A DNA stretch of 64,000 nucleotides from CAZNSX01 sp964575845. Its GTDB lineage: Bacteria; UBA8248; CAZNSX01. Of this stretch, positions 26,864 to 35,143 are shown one piece after another; position 1 is the first letter of the stretch; the number at the start of each line of letters is the position of its first letter. The notes under the pieces were generated by a model that saw only the letters and a list, made by a program, of their open reading frames with translations, was not told the origin of the DNA and did no database searches. Location of the stretch: the NCBI GenBank assembly GCA_964575845.1, contig CAZNSX010000002.1, forward strand, positions 248,001 to 312,000, given 5' to 3'. Made by a program: the position numbers and the translations under genes.

Positions 26864-28030
26864 TTAGAACTCATGTGGTATCTTTGTGTGGTTCAAGACC
26901 GAATCCAAAACCTGATTTATTTCCGGATATTTTCTCACAACTGACGGATCCGCCCCTTTGAACTCAGGCATGTTGATGGCTGTAAAGATAAACGTTCGCC
27001 CAGGCTCTGGCGCATCATTGCCAACGTAATGGTAGGGGTGGTTTGTGAAAAACACGAAAGCAGAAGGCCAAGGGTCCTCGGCTGATTGTCCTTCCTCCAG
27101 CCGCTTTAATTGCTCTGCCACTTTCTTAAACCACTGCGCCTCAAATGGTGCACCGTTATGGGGTGGCACGTTCACATCAACGAAGATGATTCGATCATGC
27201 TCGGCTCTCTTGCTTAGCGCCCCCTGGAGAAGGCGATAAACATCCGCCTCGATTTGCTCTAGGGGTTGCTGTTGCCCAGGCTGGCCCAGCAGTCCGGGTC
27301 TGTGGCGGCTCTTTGCCTCAACCGAATACTTCAATCCTGTCCCTCGATGCGTCGCGGTGAATTCGCAGTGTGTCGTAGCGGAATTGCCTTCATCTTCGAG
27401 AACTACATCGAACCACGCTCTTACGAAGGCAGCCGCTACATAGGTTTCGTATCGCGCACCTTGGAACTGAGCATTGACCTTCAACCGGTTGATCAGTTTC
27501 TTCCGCAAAAGGGCATGGTGTTCGAGAGTGTACAAGTCATATGCAAGCGACATGTAGGCCATGACCGGACCGGTTGCGACTGCTGACTGGACCTTCCCAG
27601 GTTCCTTGATAGTACGATGCTGTAGGTCGCAAACATCACGATACCACTGAATGATTGGGTGACGTTGCTCAAACGGCTCCTTTAGTTCAGCGTTCCCCCA
27701 CTCAGAGCCAATGACTTTTTTAACGTAGTCGCCAAGGAAGTCATGGAATGTCTTCCACGACTTAGAGTAGTGGATCGTGTTTCCGACTGCGACCACCTTG
27801 TAGCCATGGAAATCCGTGGAGATAATAGGCCGTCCGTGGCCGAAGTTTCTTATGCGTTCAGCCTCCTTCCGCTGATGCTCAATGACCGCTCGTCGAACTT
27901 CGGGCGGCACTTCTCCAGAGCTGAAACTGGGGATAGAGCGGCGCTGAGAAGGTGAAGAGGCTCCACAGCAATATTTGTACTTGAAACCGCTACGGCAAGG
28001 ACATTTTTCGTTTCGGCCAACCTTCGCCAC
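26864..28030 (-). CDS. SEC-C zinc-motif protein with nuclease-like domain
   Basis: A 388-residue protein. The first 25 residues hold a SEC-C zinc motif (G-R-N-E-K-C-P-C-x8-Y-K-Y-C-C). The rest is a large alpha/beta region; around residue 215-240 it contains E-F-T-A-T-H and V-E-A-K-S-R, which resembles the E-x-K core of PD-(D/E)xK nucleases. No family name beyond SEC-C is certain. Base composition is more AT-rich than flanking housekeeping genes. It shares a strand with an AbiJ-N-domain gene and a HepT-MntA pair, so a defence role is plausible but unproven. Confidence 0.72.
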   Translation of the reverse strand: MAKVGRNEKCPCRSGFKYKYCCGASSPSQRRSIPSFSSGEVPPEVRRAVIEHQRKEAERIRNFGHGRPIISTDFHGYKVVAVGNTIHYSKSWKTFHDFLGDYVKKVIGSEWGNAELKEPFEQRHPIIQWYRDVCDLQHRTIKEPGKVQSAVATGPVMAYMSLAYDLYTLEHHALLRKKLINRLKVNAQFQGARYETYVAAAFVRAWFDVVLEDEGNSATTHCEFTATHRGTGLKYSVEAKSRHRPGLLGQPGQQQPLEQIEADVYRLLQGALSKRAEHDRIIFVDVNVPPHNGAPFEAQWFKKVAEQLKRLEEGQSAEDPWPSAFVFFTNHPYHYVGNDAPEPGRTFIFTAINMPEFKGADPSVVRKYPEINQVLDSVLNHTKIPHEF

Positions 28031-28488
28031 TGCTTTTACCCTGAATCGAAGCTCTCTGAGTGCGAGATAGCATAAGTTTAAGTTATCCTAGTCGATGCTG
28101 CACCTGTTTGGTGCCTAGCCCCGACTCTACAGCAAAGGAGCCCCGGAAACCTTCTTTACGAAGCTGGGTGTCTTCTGAGCTTGCCCGATGTCTCTCTTCT
28201 CGCATCTGCCCCAGAAAAGCTTACAAATTAATTTAACACCAAAAGGCTCTTTTGTCAAGATATTGGGGCTCCAGAGAAAAGAACCTCAGTATGTAGTACC
28301 AGATGAAAGAAGAATCATGTCCTCATCGTATGGCCAGAAGGCTACTTATAATGTCGAGAAAAAACCCTTAGAAGATGCTTCTCCCTCTAAGGACAAGCCT
28401 AATCAGACCCTTAAGGGCCCCTTCATTTTCTTTCCACTTTTTAGGGAAAAGTAGGCACATCTAGGGATGGAACGAAATGGCTAAGCCC
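28031..28488. other. Intergenic stretch with a promoter
   Basis: About 460 bases between the SEC-C gene start and the 132-residue gene. A plus-strand frame at 28188-28454 has no ribosome site and I do not accept it. A minus-strand promoter is listed separately. Confidence 0.35.
28230..28258 (-). promoter_or_regulatory. Sigma-70-like promoter for the SEC-C gene
   Basis: On the minus strand, TTGACA (28253-28258) is followed after exactly 17 bases by TAAATT (28230-28235). It would give a leader of about 195 bases before the SEC-C start. Confidence 0.5.
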
Positions 28489-28887
28489 TTATAAATCAAA
28501 TATAAACAAATACTTGTAAAACCCCGTCCCTGACTTTGAAGTCCAGGTGGCCACCGGAACTCCCGTCATGACTCCTTCATCCACCAGAATGCGGATGGCC
28601 TCACGCAACCGGTTCATGTCCGCCGTCATGGGGCCTTCCTGGCGGTGAAGGCTGTCCCAGTGCTGGTTATTCTTGAAGAGAAGAAAACCCAGAAAGGAAT
28701 CCTTCGTAATGTCCCGTTGGTCGTTTTCCAGGAACATGGGACGGTATCGACGGATAACTGAATCCTTTGCATCGCAGATTTGAGCAACTGTTTTATGTAT
28801 CGGATCGTTCGGGTTCTTCGTCATATTTTCGAGAGCATCGCGAAGGCATTGCAGCGCAGATTCGCAAATCATTGGCTGGCCCCTCAC
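28489..28887 (-). CDS. Hypothetical protein downstream of the AbiJ-like gene
   Basis: A 132-residue protein that I do not recognise. It has a helical N-terminal half and a short aromatic C-terminus (F-Y-K-Y-L-F-I-F). No transmembrane helix, signal peptide or catalytic motif is visible. Its ATG overlaps the stop of the AbiJ-N-domain gene by four bases (ATGA), so the two are translationally coupled and probably work together. Confidence 0.7.
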   Translation of the reverse strand: MRGQPMICESALQCLRDALENMTKNPNDPIHKTVAQICDAKDSVIRRYRPMFLENDQRDITKDSFLGFLLFKNNQHWDSLHRQEGPMTADMNRLREAIRILVDEGVMTGVPVATWTSKSGTGFYKYLFIFDL

Positions 28888-29696
28888 TTTGAATGTTTCT
28901 TCGCCAGATACGAAGAAACCGCCGCCGAAATTTCAACTAGCAAAATGGCCTCTTCGAACTCTGGACTCCTACCTTCTCGAATATGTCGCCCCATTTCGGA
29001 CGCGAATCCCCACATCTTCTCGACCGCTTCGTCAAGAGGACGAGGGATTCTCAATTGCCCTCTATGCCTCTGTAATATTGTTCCAAGGGTAGCTTTAGGA
29101 TCATTCGTAACGTCTCTGGCGATACACTCAAGAGCGGCCATCCCATGCTGAATTGCGCCCGTCACATCAGGTTGGGGACGCCGAGAAAGGTCTTGAAGGG
29201 CTTCGTGGATTTCATTCGCGGCAGTTGAACGTCCACTGGCTCGTAAAGTCGCTTCCGCCTTCCTAACTGTGTTTTCAAAAGATTCCTCACCTCTGACAAT
29301 GATTTGACCGTCGACCATTTGCCAGCCAATTCCCCTTTCAACAAAGAACTCATTCAAGGACTCCTGATATCCTTCTGCCTTTTCATATGACCGTCGACGA
29401 AGAGTTATGTATATAGCTTCGGCTGCATCATACACCCGAAACCAAGCACATCCTTGGATTAAGTCAAGCACCTCATCTCGTACATTTGGAATCTCAGACC
29501 AGTTATTCGGATTTGGGCTTTCCCTAAGTACTTCGCAGACTATTTCTCTAAGAGTCGTAAAGCTCAAATCGGCCTCCCGACCAATTTGGATAACAGCCGA
29601 ACGTAGGTTTTCAGGTGCGTCCTCTCGTACGGAAATTTCTGCCGGAGCAGGTCGATATCCGTGCCTCTGTGAAAACCGCTCTCCACCATTTGTCAT
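28884..29696 (-). CDS. AbiJ N-terminal-domain (NTD4-like) protein, candidate abortive-infection factor
   Basis: A 270-residue protein. The N-terminal segment (R-F-S-Q-R-H-G-Y, E-D-A-P-E-N-L-R, N-W-S-E-I-P-N) matches proteins annotated with an AbiJ-type N-terminal domain. The C-terminal part (L-S-R-R-P-Q-P-D-V-T-G-A-I-Q-H and G-R-H-I-R-E-G) is the usual partner region in that group. The R-H-I-R-E-G segment has R/H residues that could form a HEPN-like site, but I see no exact RxxxxH. It overlaps the next gene by four bases. Codons are AT-richer than the adjacent moe/moa region, consistent with transfer. Confidence 0.75.
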   Translation of the reverse strand: MTNGGERFSQRHGYRPAPAEISVREDAPENLRSAVIQIGREADLSFTTLREIVCEVLRESPNPNNWSEIPNVRDEVLDLIQGCAWFRVYDAAEAIYITLRRRSYEKAEGYQESLNEFFVERGIGWQMVDGQIIVRGEESFENTVRKAEATLRASGRSTAANEIHEALQDLSRRPQPDVTGAIQHGMAALECIARDVTNDPKATLGTILQRHRGQLRIPRPLDEAVEKMWGFASEMGRHIREGRSPEFEEAILLVEISAAVSSYLAKKHSK

Positions 29697-29952
29697 GCAG
29701 CTTTTCCTCTGGATTGCGGCACTCGGGAGTAATTTGCCATTATCTCACCCACAATCCTCATTTCCCAGGAAGATTTTTATCAACTTGATACCGCTTCAGA
29801 AATCTCGTCCCATCCTGCCTTTCTCTGTCAGGAATGTGCCGGTGGGAATGCCTCAGCGCGGTTTCTATCCTGTCCCCCATCATCCTGGCAACGCAGTTGA
29901 TGTCCTCGCCCGAGGAAATCATCAGGCTTGCGAAGGGGTGGCCGGGAAGGAA

Positions 29953-30294
29953 CTACCCCTCCTCCGGCGGGACGAGGGGCGCGATGAGGCGGACAAGTTC
30001 GGGAACGTCCTCCCGAGCGATGCGCCAGACCTCTTCGAGGTTCACACGAAAATACTCGTGCACCACCACGTCGCGGAATCCGGCGATTCTCCTCCAGGGG
30101 ATGTCCGGGTGCTCGGTGCGGAATTCCGGGGAGATGCGCTTCGCCGCCTCGCCGATGACGGTCAGCTGCCGCAGGATGGCGTCCTGGGTCAGCTGGCTTT
30201 TCTGGAAGCTCGCCTCGGTGTGGCCCTCAGCGTACTGGAGGACGCGCCGGGCGGCCGTCAGGATGTCGAGGAGCCAGCTTTCATCCCGCCACAT
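29953..30294 (-). CDS. hepT: HepT-like HEPN toxin (DUF86)
   Basis: A 113-residue HEPN protein. The catalytic RNase motif R-x4-H-x-Y is present (R-D-V-V-V-H-E-Y, about residues 73-80). The start overlaps the MntA-like antitoxin gene by 14 bases, in the usual HepT-MntA order seen from the minus strand. Such toxins cut or modify RNA/tRNA and are silenced by AMPylation by MntA. It sits 70 bases from the MntA-side tRNA-Pro border region. Confidence 0.9.
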   Translation of the reverse strand: MWRDESWLLDILTAARRVLQYAEGHTEASFQKSQLTQDAILRQLTVIGEAAKRISPEFRTEHPDIPWRRIAGFRDVVVHEYFRVNLEEVWRIAREDVPELVRLIAPLVPPEEG

Positions 30295-30601
30295 AGAGGG
30301 GTTCCAGGTGGCTCAGGATATGCTTCCGTCGGATGTAGTTCTCGCTTTGCTCCACCAATCTCCGTTCGATCAAATCGACCTTCCGCCCCAGGATGGCCGC
30401 GAGCTCTTCTTCCATGTCCATCAGGTCATAGAAACGCCATTTGGCGTCGGGCGCGAAGCGCACCAGAACGTCCACGTCGCTCTCGGGCCTAAAATCCTCC
30501 CGGAGCGCCGAGCCGAAGAGCCACGCCTCCGCGATCTTCCACTTCCGGCAGAAGGCGGCGACCTTTTCCTTGGGGATCTCGATCTGGACCTTCCCGGCCA
30601 T
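30281..30601 (-). CDS. mntA: MntA-like minimal nucleotidyltransferase antitoxin
   Basis: A 106-residue nucleotidyltransferase. The motif G-S-A-L-R-E-D-F-R-P-E-S-D-V-D-V-L-V carries the G-S and D-x-D catalytic residues. The ATG at 30601 has GAGG 6 bases upstream; a GTG 15 bases earlier is less likely. It forms a toxin-antitoxin pair with the overlapping HEPN gene: MntA proteins AMPylate the HepT tyrosine to neutralise it. Confidence 0.9.
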   Translation of the reverse strand: MAGKVQIEIPKEKVAAFCRKWKIAEAWLFGSALREDFRPESDVDVLVRFAPDAKWRFYDLMDMEEELAAILGRKVDLIERRLVEQSENYIRRKHILSHLEPLYVAG

Positions 30602-30683
30602 CGCTCGCCTCTTCACCTGGGAAACCTTTGAGCAACCTGAAAAATCGTCGAAATCGCCAATGCTTCTAACTTTTTGTTTTTTC

Positions 30684-30761
<78 letters not shown>

Positions 30762-30782
30762 ACCTTCAGTTACCCCTTAAGG

Positions 30783-31421
30783 CTAGCACCGGCCCTTCCC
30801 CATTTCAAGGCCCTCGGCCCGGGGTAGAGCCTTCAAGATCCTCTCGATCACCCCCCTCAGCTCAGATAGCGCCCGCGCCCTGTGGCTGAGCCTCCCCTTG
30901 ACGGTGGGGCCGAGCTCGGAAAGAGTCCTCCCGTACTCGGGAAGGAGGAAGATGGGGTCATAGCCGAAGCCCGCTGAACCCCGAGGCTCCGTGGCTATCA
31001 CGCCCTCGAGGGTCCCCTCGCAAAAGTGAGCCTCACCGCTCGGGGAAACAAGGGCAAGGGTGCACCGGAAGAGAGCCTTCCTCTTCTGAAGGGGAACCTC
31101 CCGGAGGAGCTCAAGTATCTTCTGGTTTCGCTCGCTGTCCCCCTTGCCTGGGGGTAGGAGGCGGGCTGACTCCGGCCCCGGCCCAAAGTCAAGGGCCTCC
31201 ACCTCGAGGCCCGAGTCGTCAGCCAGCGCCCAGAGGCCTGTCGCCCTTGCCACGGCTTCAGCTTTAGAGAGAGCGTTTTCCCTGTAGCCCGGCCCAGGCT
31301 CCCGGAGCTCCCCCCTGAAGTTCACCCCATCGAGGCTCAATACCTTTACGGGAAGCCCTGCAAGAGCTGAAGAAAGCTCTTTGAGCTTTCCCCGGTTTCG
31401 GCTCGCCAGGACTAGCTCCAA
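30783..31421 (-). CDS. rdgB: XTP/dITP diphosphatase (RdgB/HAM1)
   Basis: A 212-residue enzyme that removes non-canonical purine nucleotides (ITP, dITP, XTP) from the pool. The N-terminal S-R-N-R-G-K-L-K-E-L, the substrate motif D-D-S-G-L-E-V, F-G-Y-D-P-I-F and S-H-R-A-R-A-L are all typical. It lies 13 bases after rph, a very common pairing, and is the last gene of the moe-moa-rph-rdgB string. Confidence 0.95.
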   Translation of the reverse strand: MELVLASRNRGKLKELSSALAGLPVKVLSLDGVNFRGELREPGPGYRENALSKAEAVARATGLWALADDSGLEVEALDFGPGPESARLLPPGKGDSERNQKILELLREVPLQKRKALFRCTLALVSPSGEAHFCEGTLEGVIATEPRGSAGFGYDPIFLLPEYGRTLSELGPTVKGRLSHRARALSELRGVIERILKALPRAEGLEMGKGRC

Positions 31422-31434
31422 GGAGGCCCTCCCT

Positions 31435-32172
31435 CTAGTCCTCTGAGAGGAGCCTTCGCTGGACCTCGATGAGCTCCCTTATTCCCTCTTGGGCAAGGGA
31501 GAGGAGGACGTCCATCTCCTCCCTCTTGAAGGGCCTGATTTCCCCTGTGCCCTGAACCTCGACCAGCCTGCCGTCCCCCGTCATCACCACATTCATATCC
31601 ACGGCGGCCGCCACATCCTCTGAATAGTCGAGGTCAAGGAGGGGGATGTCTCCCAGGAGGCCCACGCTTACGGCGGCGACGAAGTCCTTGAGCGGGTTCT
31701 TCTCCAGGGCTCTCATCTGCACGAGCCTTCGGCAGGCGAGTGCGAGGGCCACATAGCCCCCGGTTATCGCAGCCGTGCGCGTGCCGCCATCGGCCTGGAT
31801 GACATCACAGTCAAGCCAGATGGTCCGCTCCCCCAGAAGGGAGAGGTCGGCCACAGACCGCATGGAGCGCCCGATGAGGCGCTGGATCTCCATTGTCCGG
31901 CCAGAGGTTCTACTCCGCTCCCGCGGGGAGCGCGCGTCCCCGGCGGCGGGGAGCATGGAATATTCGGCCGTTATCCAGCCCTTTCCCGTACCCTTGAGAT
32001 GGGGGGGAACCTTTTCTTCTACGGTGGCGGTGCAGATGACCCGGGTGTTTCCCACCTCTATGAGGGCGGAGCCGGGAGCGCTCGTTATAAAGTCGGGATG
32101 GAGCCTCACCTCCCGCAGGTCGCGCGGAAGGCGTCCGTCGGCCCGCATGAACCGGGAGTTCTCCCCCGCCAT
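31435..32172 (-). CDS. rph: Ribonuclease PH
   Basis: A 245-residue phosphorolytic 3' exonuclease that trims tRNA 3' ends. Family features: R-A-D-G-R-L-P-R-D-L-R near residue 10, E-I-Q-R-L-I-G-R-S near 95, and C-D-V-I-Q-A-D-G-G-T-R-T-A-A-I near 125. Length is normal. It sits between moaA (9-base gap) and rdgB, an order shared with rdgB in many genomes. Confidence 0.96.
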   Translation of the reverse strand: MAGENSRFMRADGRLPRDLREVRLHPDFITSAPGSALIEVGNTRVICTATVEEKVPPHLKGTGKGWITAEYSMLPAAGDARSPRERSRTSGRTMEIQRLIGRSMRSVADLSLLGERTIWLDCDVIQADGGTRTAAITGGYVALALACRRLVQMRALEKNPLKDFVAAVSVGLLGDIPLLDLDYSEDVAAAVDMNVVMTGDGRLVEVQGTGEIRPFKREEMDVLLSLAQEGIRELIEVQRRLLSED

Positions 32173-32181
32173 ATTACCCCC

Positions 32182-33192
32182 TCAGCCCCCGATGGCGGAC
32201 ATGGGCCGTCGCCAGCGGCCGCATCTCCCGCCCAGCTCACTGAATTCATGCCCCTCGGGCTTCTCCCAGGTGCCCATTGAGAGAAGGGACAAGATCTCGG
32301 CATCGGAGGCGCCATTGCGCAGTGGGACCCTCAGGTCAATCTCGGAGTCGGAGAAGAGGCAGGCTCTCAGCTTTCCGTCGGCCGTGAGCCGGAGCCTGTT
32401 GCAGGCGGAGCAGAAGTGCTGGCTCAGGGGGCTTATGAAACCCACACGGCCCGGGCTGAGCTCCCCGCTGGGAAGGAGAATATGGTACTCCGTGCCGGGG
32501 CCGGCCCTGGGCCCTTCGGGTGCAGGGACGAGGGTTCCCAGCGCCTCAACGCGTCTCTTGACCTCCTCTGTCCTCAGATAGCGACCCTCCTGCCAGAAGG
32601 ACTGCCCTCCGGTGGGCATGAACTCTATGAAGCGCACTCGGAGTTCTTGCTCAAGGGCCAGGCGGGTGAAGCTCTCCACCTCGCCGTCATTAAAACCTCT
32701 CACCACCACCACATTCACCTTGACGGGCTTGAGCCCCGCCCCGAGGGCCGCCTGGATGCCTTCAAGGACCCTGAAGAGTTCCCCCCTCTGGGTGAGCCTG
32801 ACATATTTCTCAGGGTCAAGGGTATCCAGGCTCACGTTCACCCGCATGAGACCGGCTTTCCTGTGTCTCTCGGCAAAGCGGGAGAGGAGGAGGCCATTGG
32901 TTGTGAGGCTCAGGTCCTCAACCCCGGGGATGGCGGAAAGAGCCCTGATGAGCTTGTCGAGCCCCCGCCTCACGAGAGGCTCCCCGCCCGTGAGGCGAAC
33001 CTTCTTTACCCCGAGAGATGCGGCTATCCGTGTGAAGCGCGCTATCTCCTCAAATGTCAAGATCTCCTCCGAAGGGGCTAGCCGCAACCCCTCCTGGGGC
33101 ATGCAATAGCTGCAGCGCAGGTTGCAGCGGTCGGTCACAGAGATGCGGAGGTAGTCGATGCGTCGGCTGAAGCTATCCACAAGAACCGTCAA
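32182..33192 (-). CDS. moaA: GTP 3',8-cyclase MoaA
   Basis: A 336-residue radical-SAM enzyme that begins molybdopterin synthesis by cyclising GTP. The radical-SAM motif C-N-L-R-C-S-Y-C lies at residues 23-30. The second cluster motif C-S-A-C and a later C lie at about 260-277. The C-terminus ends in S-A-I-G-G, the conserved double glycine. The start overlaps the moeA fusion by four bases, giving coupled translation. It is part of a cofactor operon under the riboswitch at 36469-36562. Confidence 0.97.
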   Translation of the reverse strand: MTVLVDSFSRRIDYLRISVTDRCNLRCSYCMPQEGLRLAPSEEILTFEEIARFTRIAASLGVKKVRLTGGEPLVRRGLDKLIRALSAIPGVEDLSLTTNGLLLSRFAERHRKAGLMRVNVSLDTLDPEKYVRLTQRGELFRVLEGIQAALGAGLKPVKVNVVVVRGFNDGEVESFTRLALEQELRVRFIEFMPTGGQSFWQEGRYLRTEEVKRRVEALGTLVPAPEGPRAGPGTEYHILLPSGELSPGRVGFISPLSQHFCSACNRLRLTADGKLRACLFSDSEIDLRVPLRNGASDAEILSLLSMGTWEKPEGHEFSELGGRCGRWRRPMSAIGG

Positions 33193-35132
33193 GCCCTGGC
33201 ACTCCCCTCACGGCTCAAAACCTCTCCCATGCGGCACACCCCGTAGCCCCCGAGGGCCTTGACCTTCTCCCGAAAGGTCCTATCACGGATAACCTCGAGA
33301 AGGGCCTGGATCCCCGGAAGCTCCATGAAGGGGAGGGGGATTATGAGGTCATAGCGCTCCCTCTCCACGGGGATGAAGTCAAGCCCCAGAGCCCTGGCCG
33401 CCGCCAGAATCCCGAGCCCGACATCCGCCCTCCCGGCTCTCACGGCCATGGCCACGGCCATGTGCGTGTATTCGACCCGCTCATAGCCCTGAACCTGGCT
33501 CGGCGATATTCCCACTTCCCCGAGCTTGAGGTCGAGGAGAATCCGGGTTCCGGCGCCCCCCTGCCGGTTCACAAACCTTACATCTTCCCGCGCAAGGTCT
33601 TCTATACCATATATGCCTTTGGGATTTTCTGGAAGCACCATGAGGCCCTGTTCCCGGTAGAGGAAATTGATGACGGTGAGCGCCCTCCCCGGCAGGTAGC
33701 GCTCCAGGTAACTGAAGTTATATTCGCCCGTCGAAGGGTCGAGCAGGTGGGAGCCCGCCAGGTGAGCCTCTCCATCCTTCAGGGCCAGAAGCCCCCCGAG
33801 ACTTCCCAATGAGGCGGTGGAAAGGGTGTACTGAGGGAAGCGCGCTTTGAGCTCATTGGCCAGGATGTCCAGGCTGTTGTCATGACTTCCGGCCAAGAGG
33901 ACGTTGTTCCTTACGGTGGATAGGGGGCGGAGGAGAGTGACCCTCACCTCCTCTCCCGGCTCAACGCCCTCGGCTGTTGAAGCTATCCGCACGATGCCGT
34001 CGGCCTCGACAAGGCTCGTGATGATGCCGGCCCCCCGCTTTAGAGGGAGGGCCACCATCTTCCCTCCGACCTCTCCGAGCCTCACCCTCAGAAGCTCCAG
34101 GCTCCCCAGCTTGGAGGGGACCTTGCGGGATATCGTGGCCCTCACTTCAGCCTCCTCCTGGGGCATGGTGCCGAGGAAGCGGGCGATGAGGGGCTCTATG
34201 AATTCATGCATGGCGAGAGCTGCCGACACGGGGTAGCCCGGAACACCCACCACCGGCTTCCCCCGAGCCACCCCCAGAAGGGTGGGTTTTCCCGGGTTGA
34301 TGGCTACTCCATGGATAAGAACCTCTCCCAGCTCTTCCACCACGGGCGCGGTGTAGTCCTGGGAGCCGGCTGAGGAGCCCGCATTTATGATGAGGATATC
34401 GGCCCGTTCCAAGGCCTTGGCTGCAGCCTCACTCAAGACCTCGCGGTCATCGGGCACGATGGGGTGGACAATGGGCTCGCCCCCCCAAAGGCGCACGAAG
34501 GCCGCGAGCGTGGTTGAATTGAACTCGATGATGTTCCCCTCTTTCAGTTCATCCCCGGGCCGCACCAGCTCATCCCCCGTGGGGATGACCACGACCGAGG
34601 GTTTCCGGCGTACGGTGACACTCGTGAGCCCACCCGCCAGAAGAGCCCCCATGTCATAGGGCCTGATCCTGTGGCCCTCGGGCAGGATGAGCTGGCCCAC
34701 CACGATATCCTCCCCCGCAACCCTCACATGCTGCCAGGGAGTGGCGGCCGCCCGGAGCTCCACCATGCCCTCCTCGGTGAGCTCATGTACGTGCTCGACC
34801 ATGACGACAGCATCTGTGCCCGAAGGGAGAGGGTCCCCCGTATCAACGGGGAAGGCTTCTCGGCCCAGAGCGAGGCGAAGGGGCCTTGCGTCCGAGGCCC
34901 CGAAAGTTGCCTCCGCCCTCACGGCTATTCCATCCATAGCTGATGAGTGGTAGTGGGGAGAGGAGATTCGGGCGTAGGCCGGCGCCCCTGTCACCCTGCC
35001 CAGGGAGTCCTCCACGGAGACGATCTCCTGGGGAAGCGGGTTCGGGAGCTCTAGGGCGGAGAAAAACCGCTCCCTCGCCTCTTCAAGGGGTATATTGTCC
35101 AGATATATCTTTCTCTTTAAGGCCTTTTTCAT
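33189..35132 (-). CDS. moeA: MoeA fused to a C-terminal periplasmic-binding-like domain
   Basis: A 647-residue two-part protein. Residues about 10-410 are MoeA, which inserts molybdate (or tungstate) into adenylylated molybdopterin; T-D-A-V-V-M-V-E-H-V, P-T-G-D-E-L-V-R-P-G-D-E and N-A-G-S-S-A-G-S-Q-D are typical. Residues about 415-640 are a substrate-binding-type domain like ModA or LysR effector domains, with R-Q-G-G-A-G-T-R. Such fusions are widespread, and the second domain is thought to bind the oxyanion or act in sensing. Coupled to moaA and 11 bases after a second moeA. Confidence 0.93.
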   Translation of the reverse strand: MKKALKRKIYLDNIPLEEARERFFSALELPNPLPQEIVSVEDSLGRVTGAPAYARISSPHYHSSAMDGIAVRAEATFGASDARPLRLALGREAFPVDTGDPLPSGTDAVVMVEHVHELTEEGMVELRAAATPWQHVRVAGEDIVVGQLILPEGHRIRPYDMGALLAGGLTSVTVRRKPSVVVIPTGDELVRPGDELKEGNIIEFNSTTLAAFVRLWGGEPIVHPIVPDDREVLSEAAAKALERADILIINAGSSAGSQDYTAPVVEELGEVLIHGVAINPGKPTLLGVARGKPVVGVPGYPVSAALAMHEFIEPLIARFLGTMPQEEAEVRATISRKVPSKLGSLELLRVRLGEVGGKMVALPLKRGAGIITSLVEADGIVRIASTAEGVEPGEEVRVTLLRPLSTVRNNVLLAGSHDNSLDILANELKARFPQYTLSTASLGSLGGLLALKDGEAHLAGSHLLDPSTGEYNFSYLERYLPGRALTVINFLYREQGLMVLPENPKGIYGIEDLAREDVRFVNRQGGAGTRILLDLKLGEVGISPSQVQGYERVEYTHMAVAMAVRAGRADVGLGILAAARALGLDFIPVERERYDLIIPLPFMELPGIQALLEVIRDRTFREKVKALGGYGVCRMGEVLSREGSARA

Positions 35133-35143
35133 CCCTTGAGCGG

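Noticed and set aside
28188..28454. 88-residue plus-strand frame
   Set aside because: It covers the promoter of the SEC-C gene, has no ribosome site and no known family.
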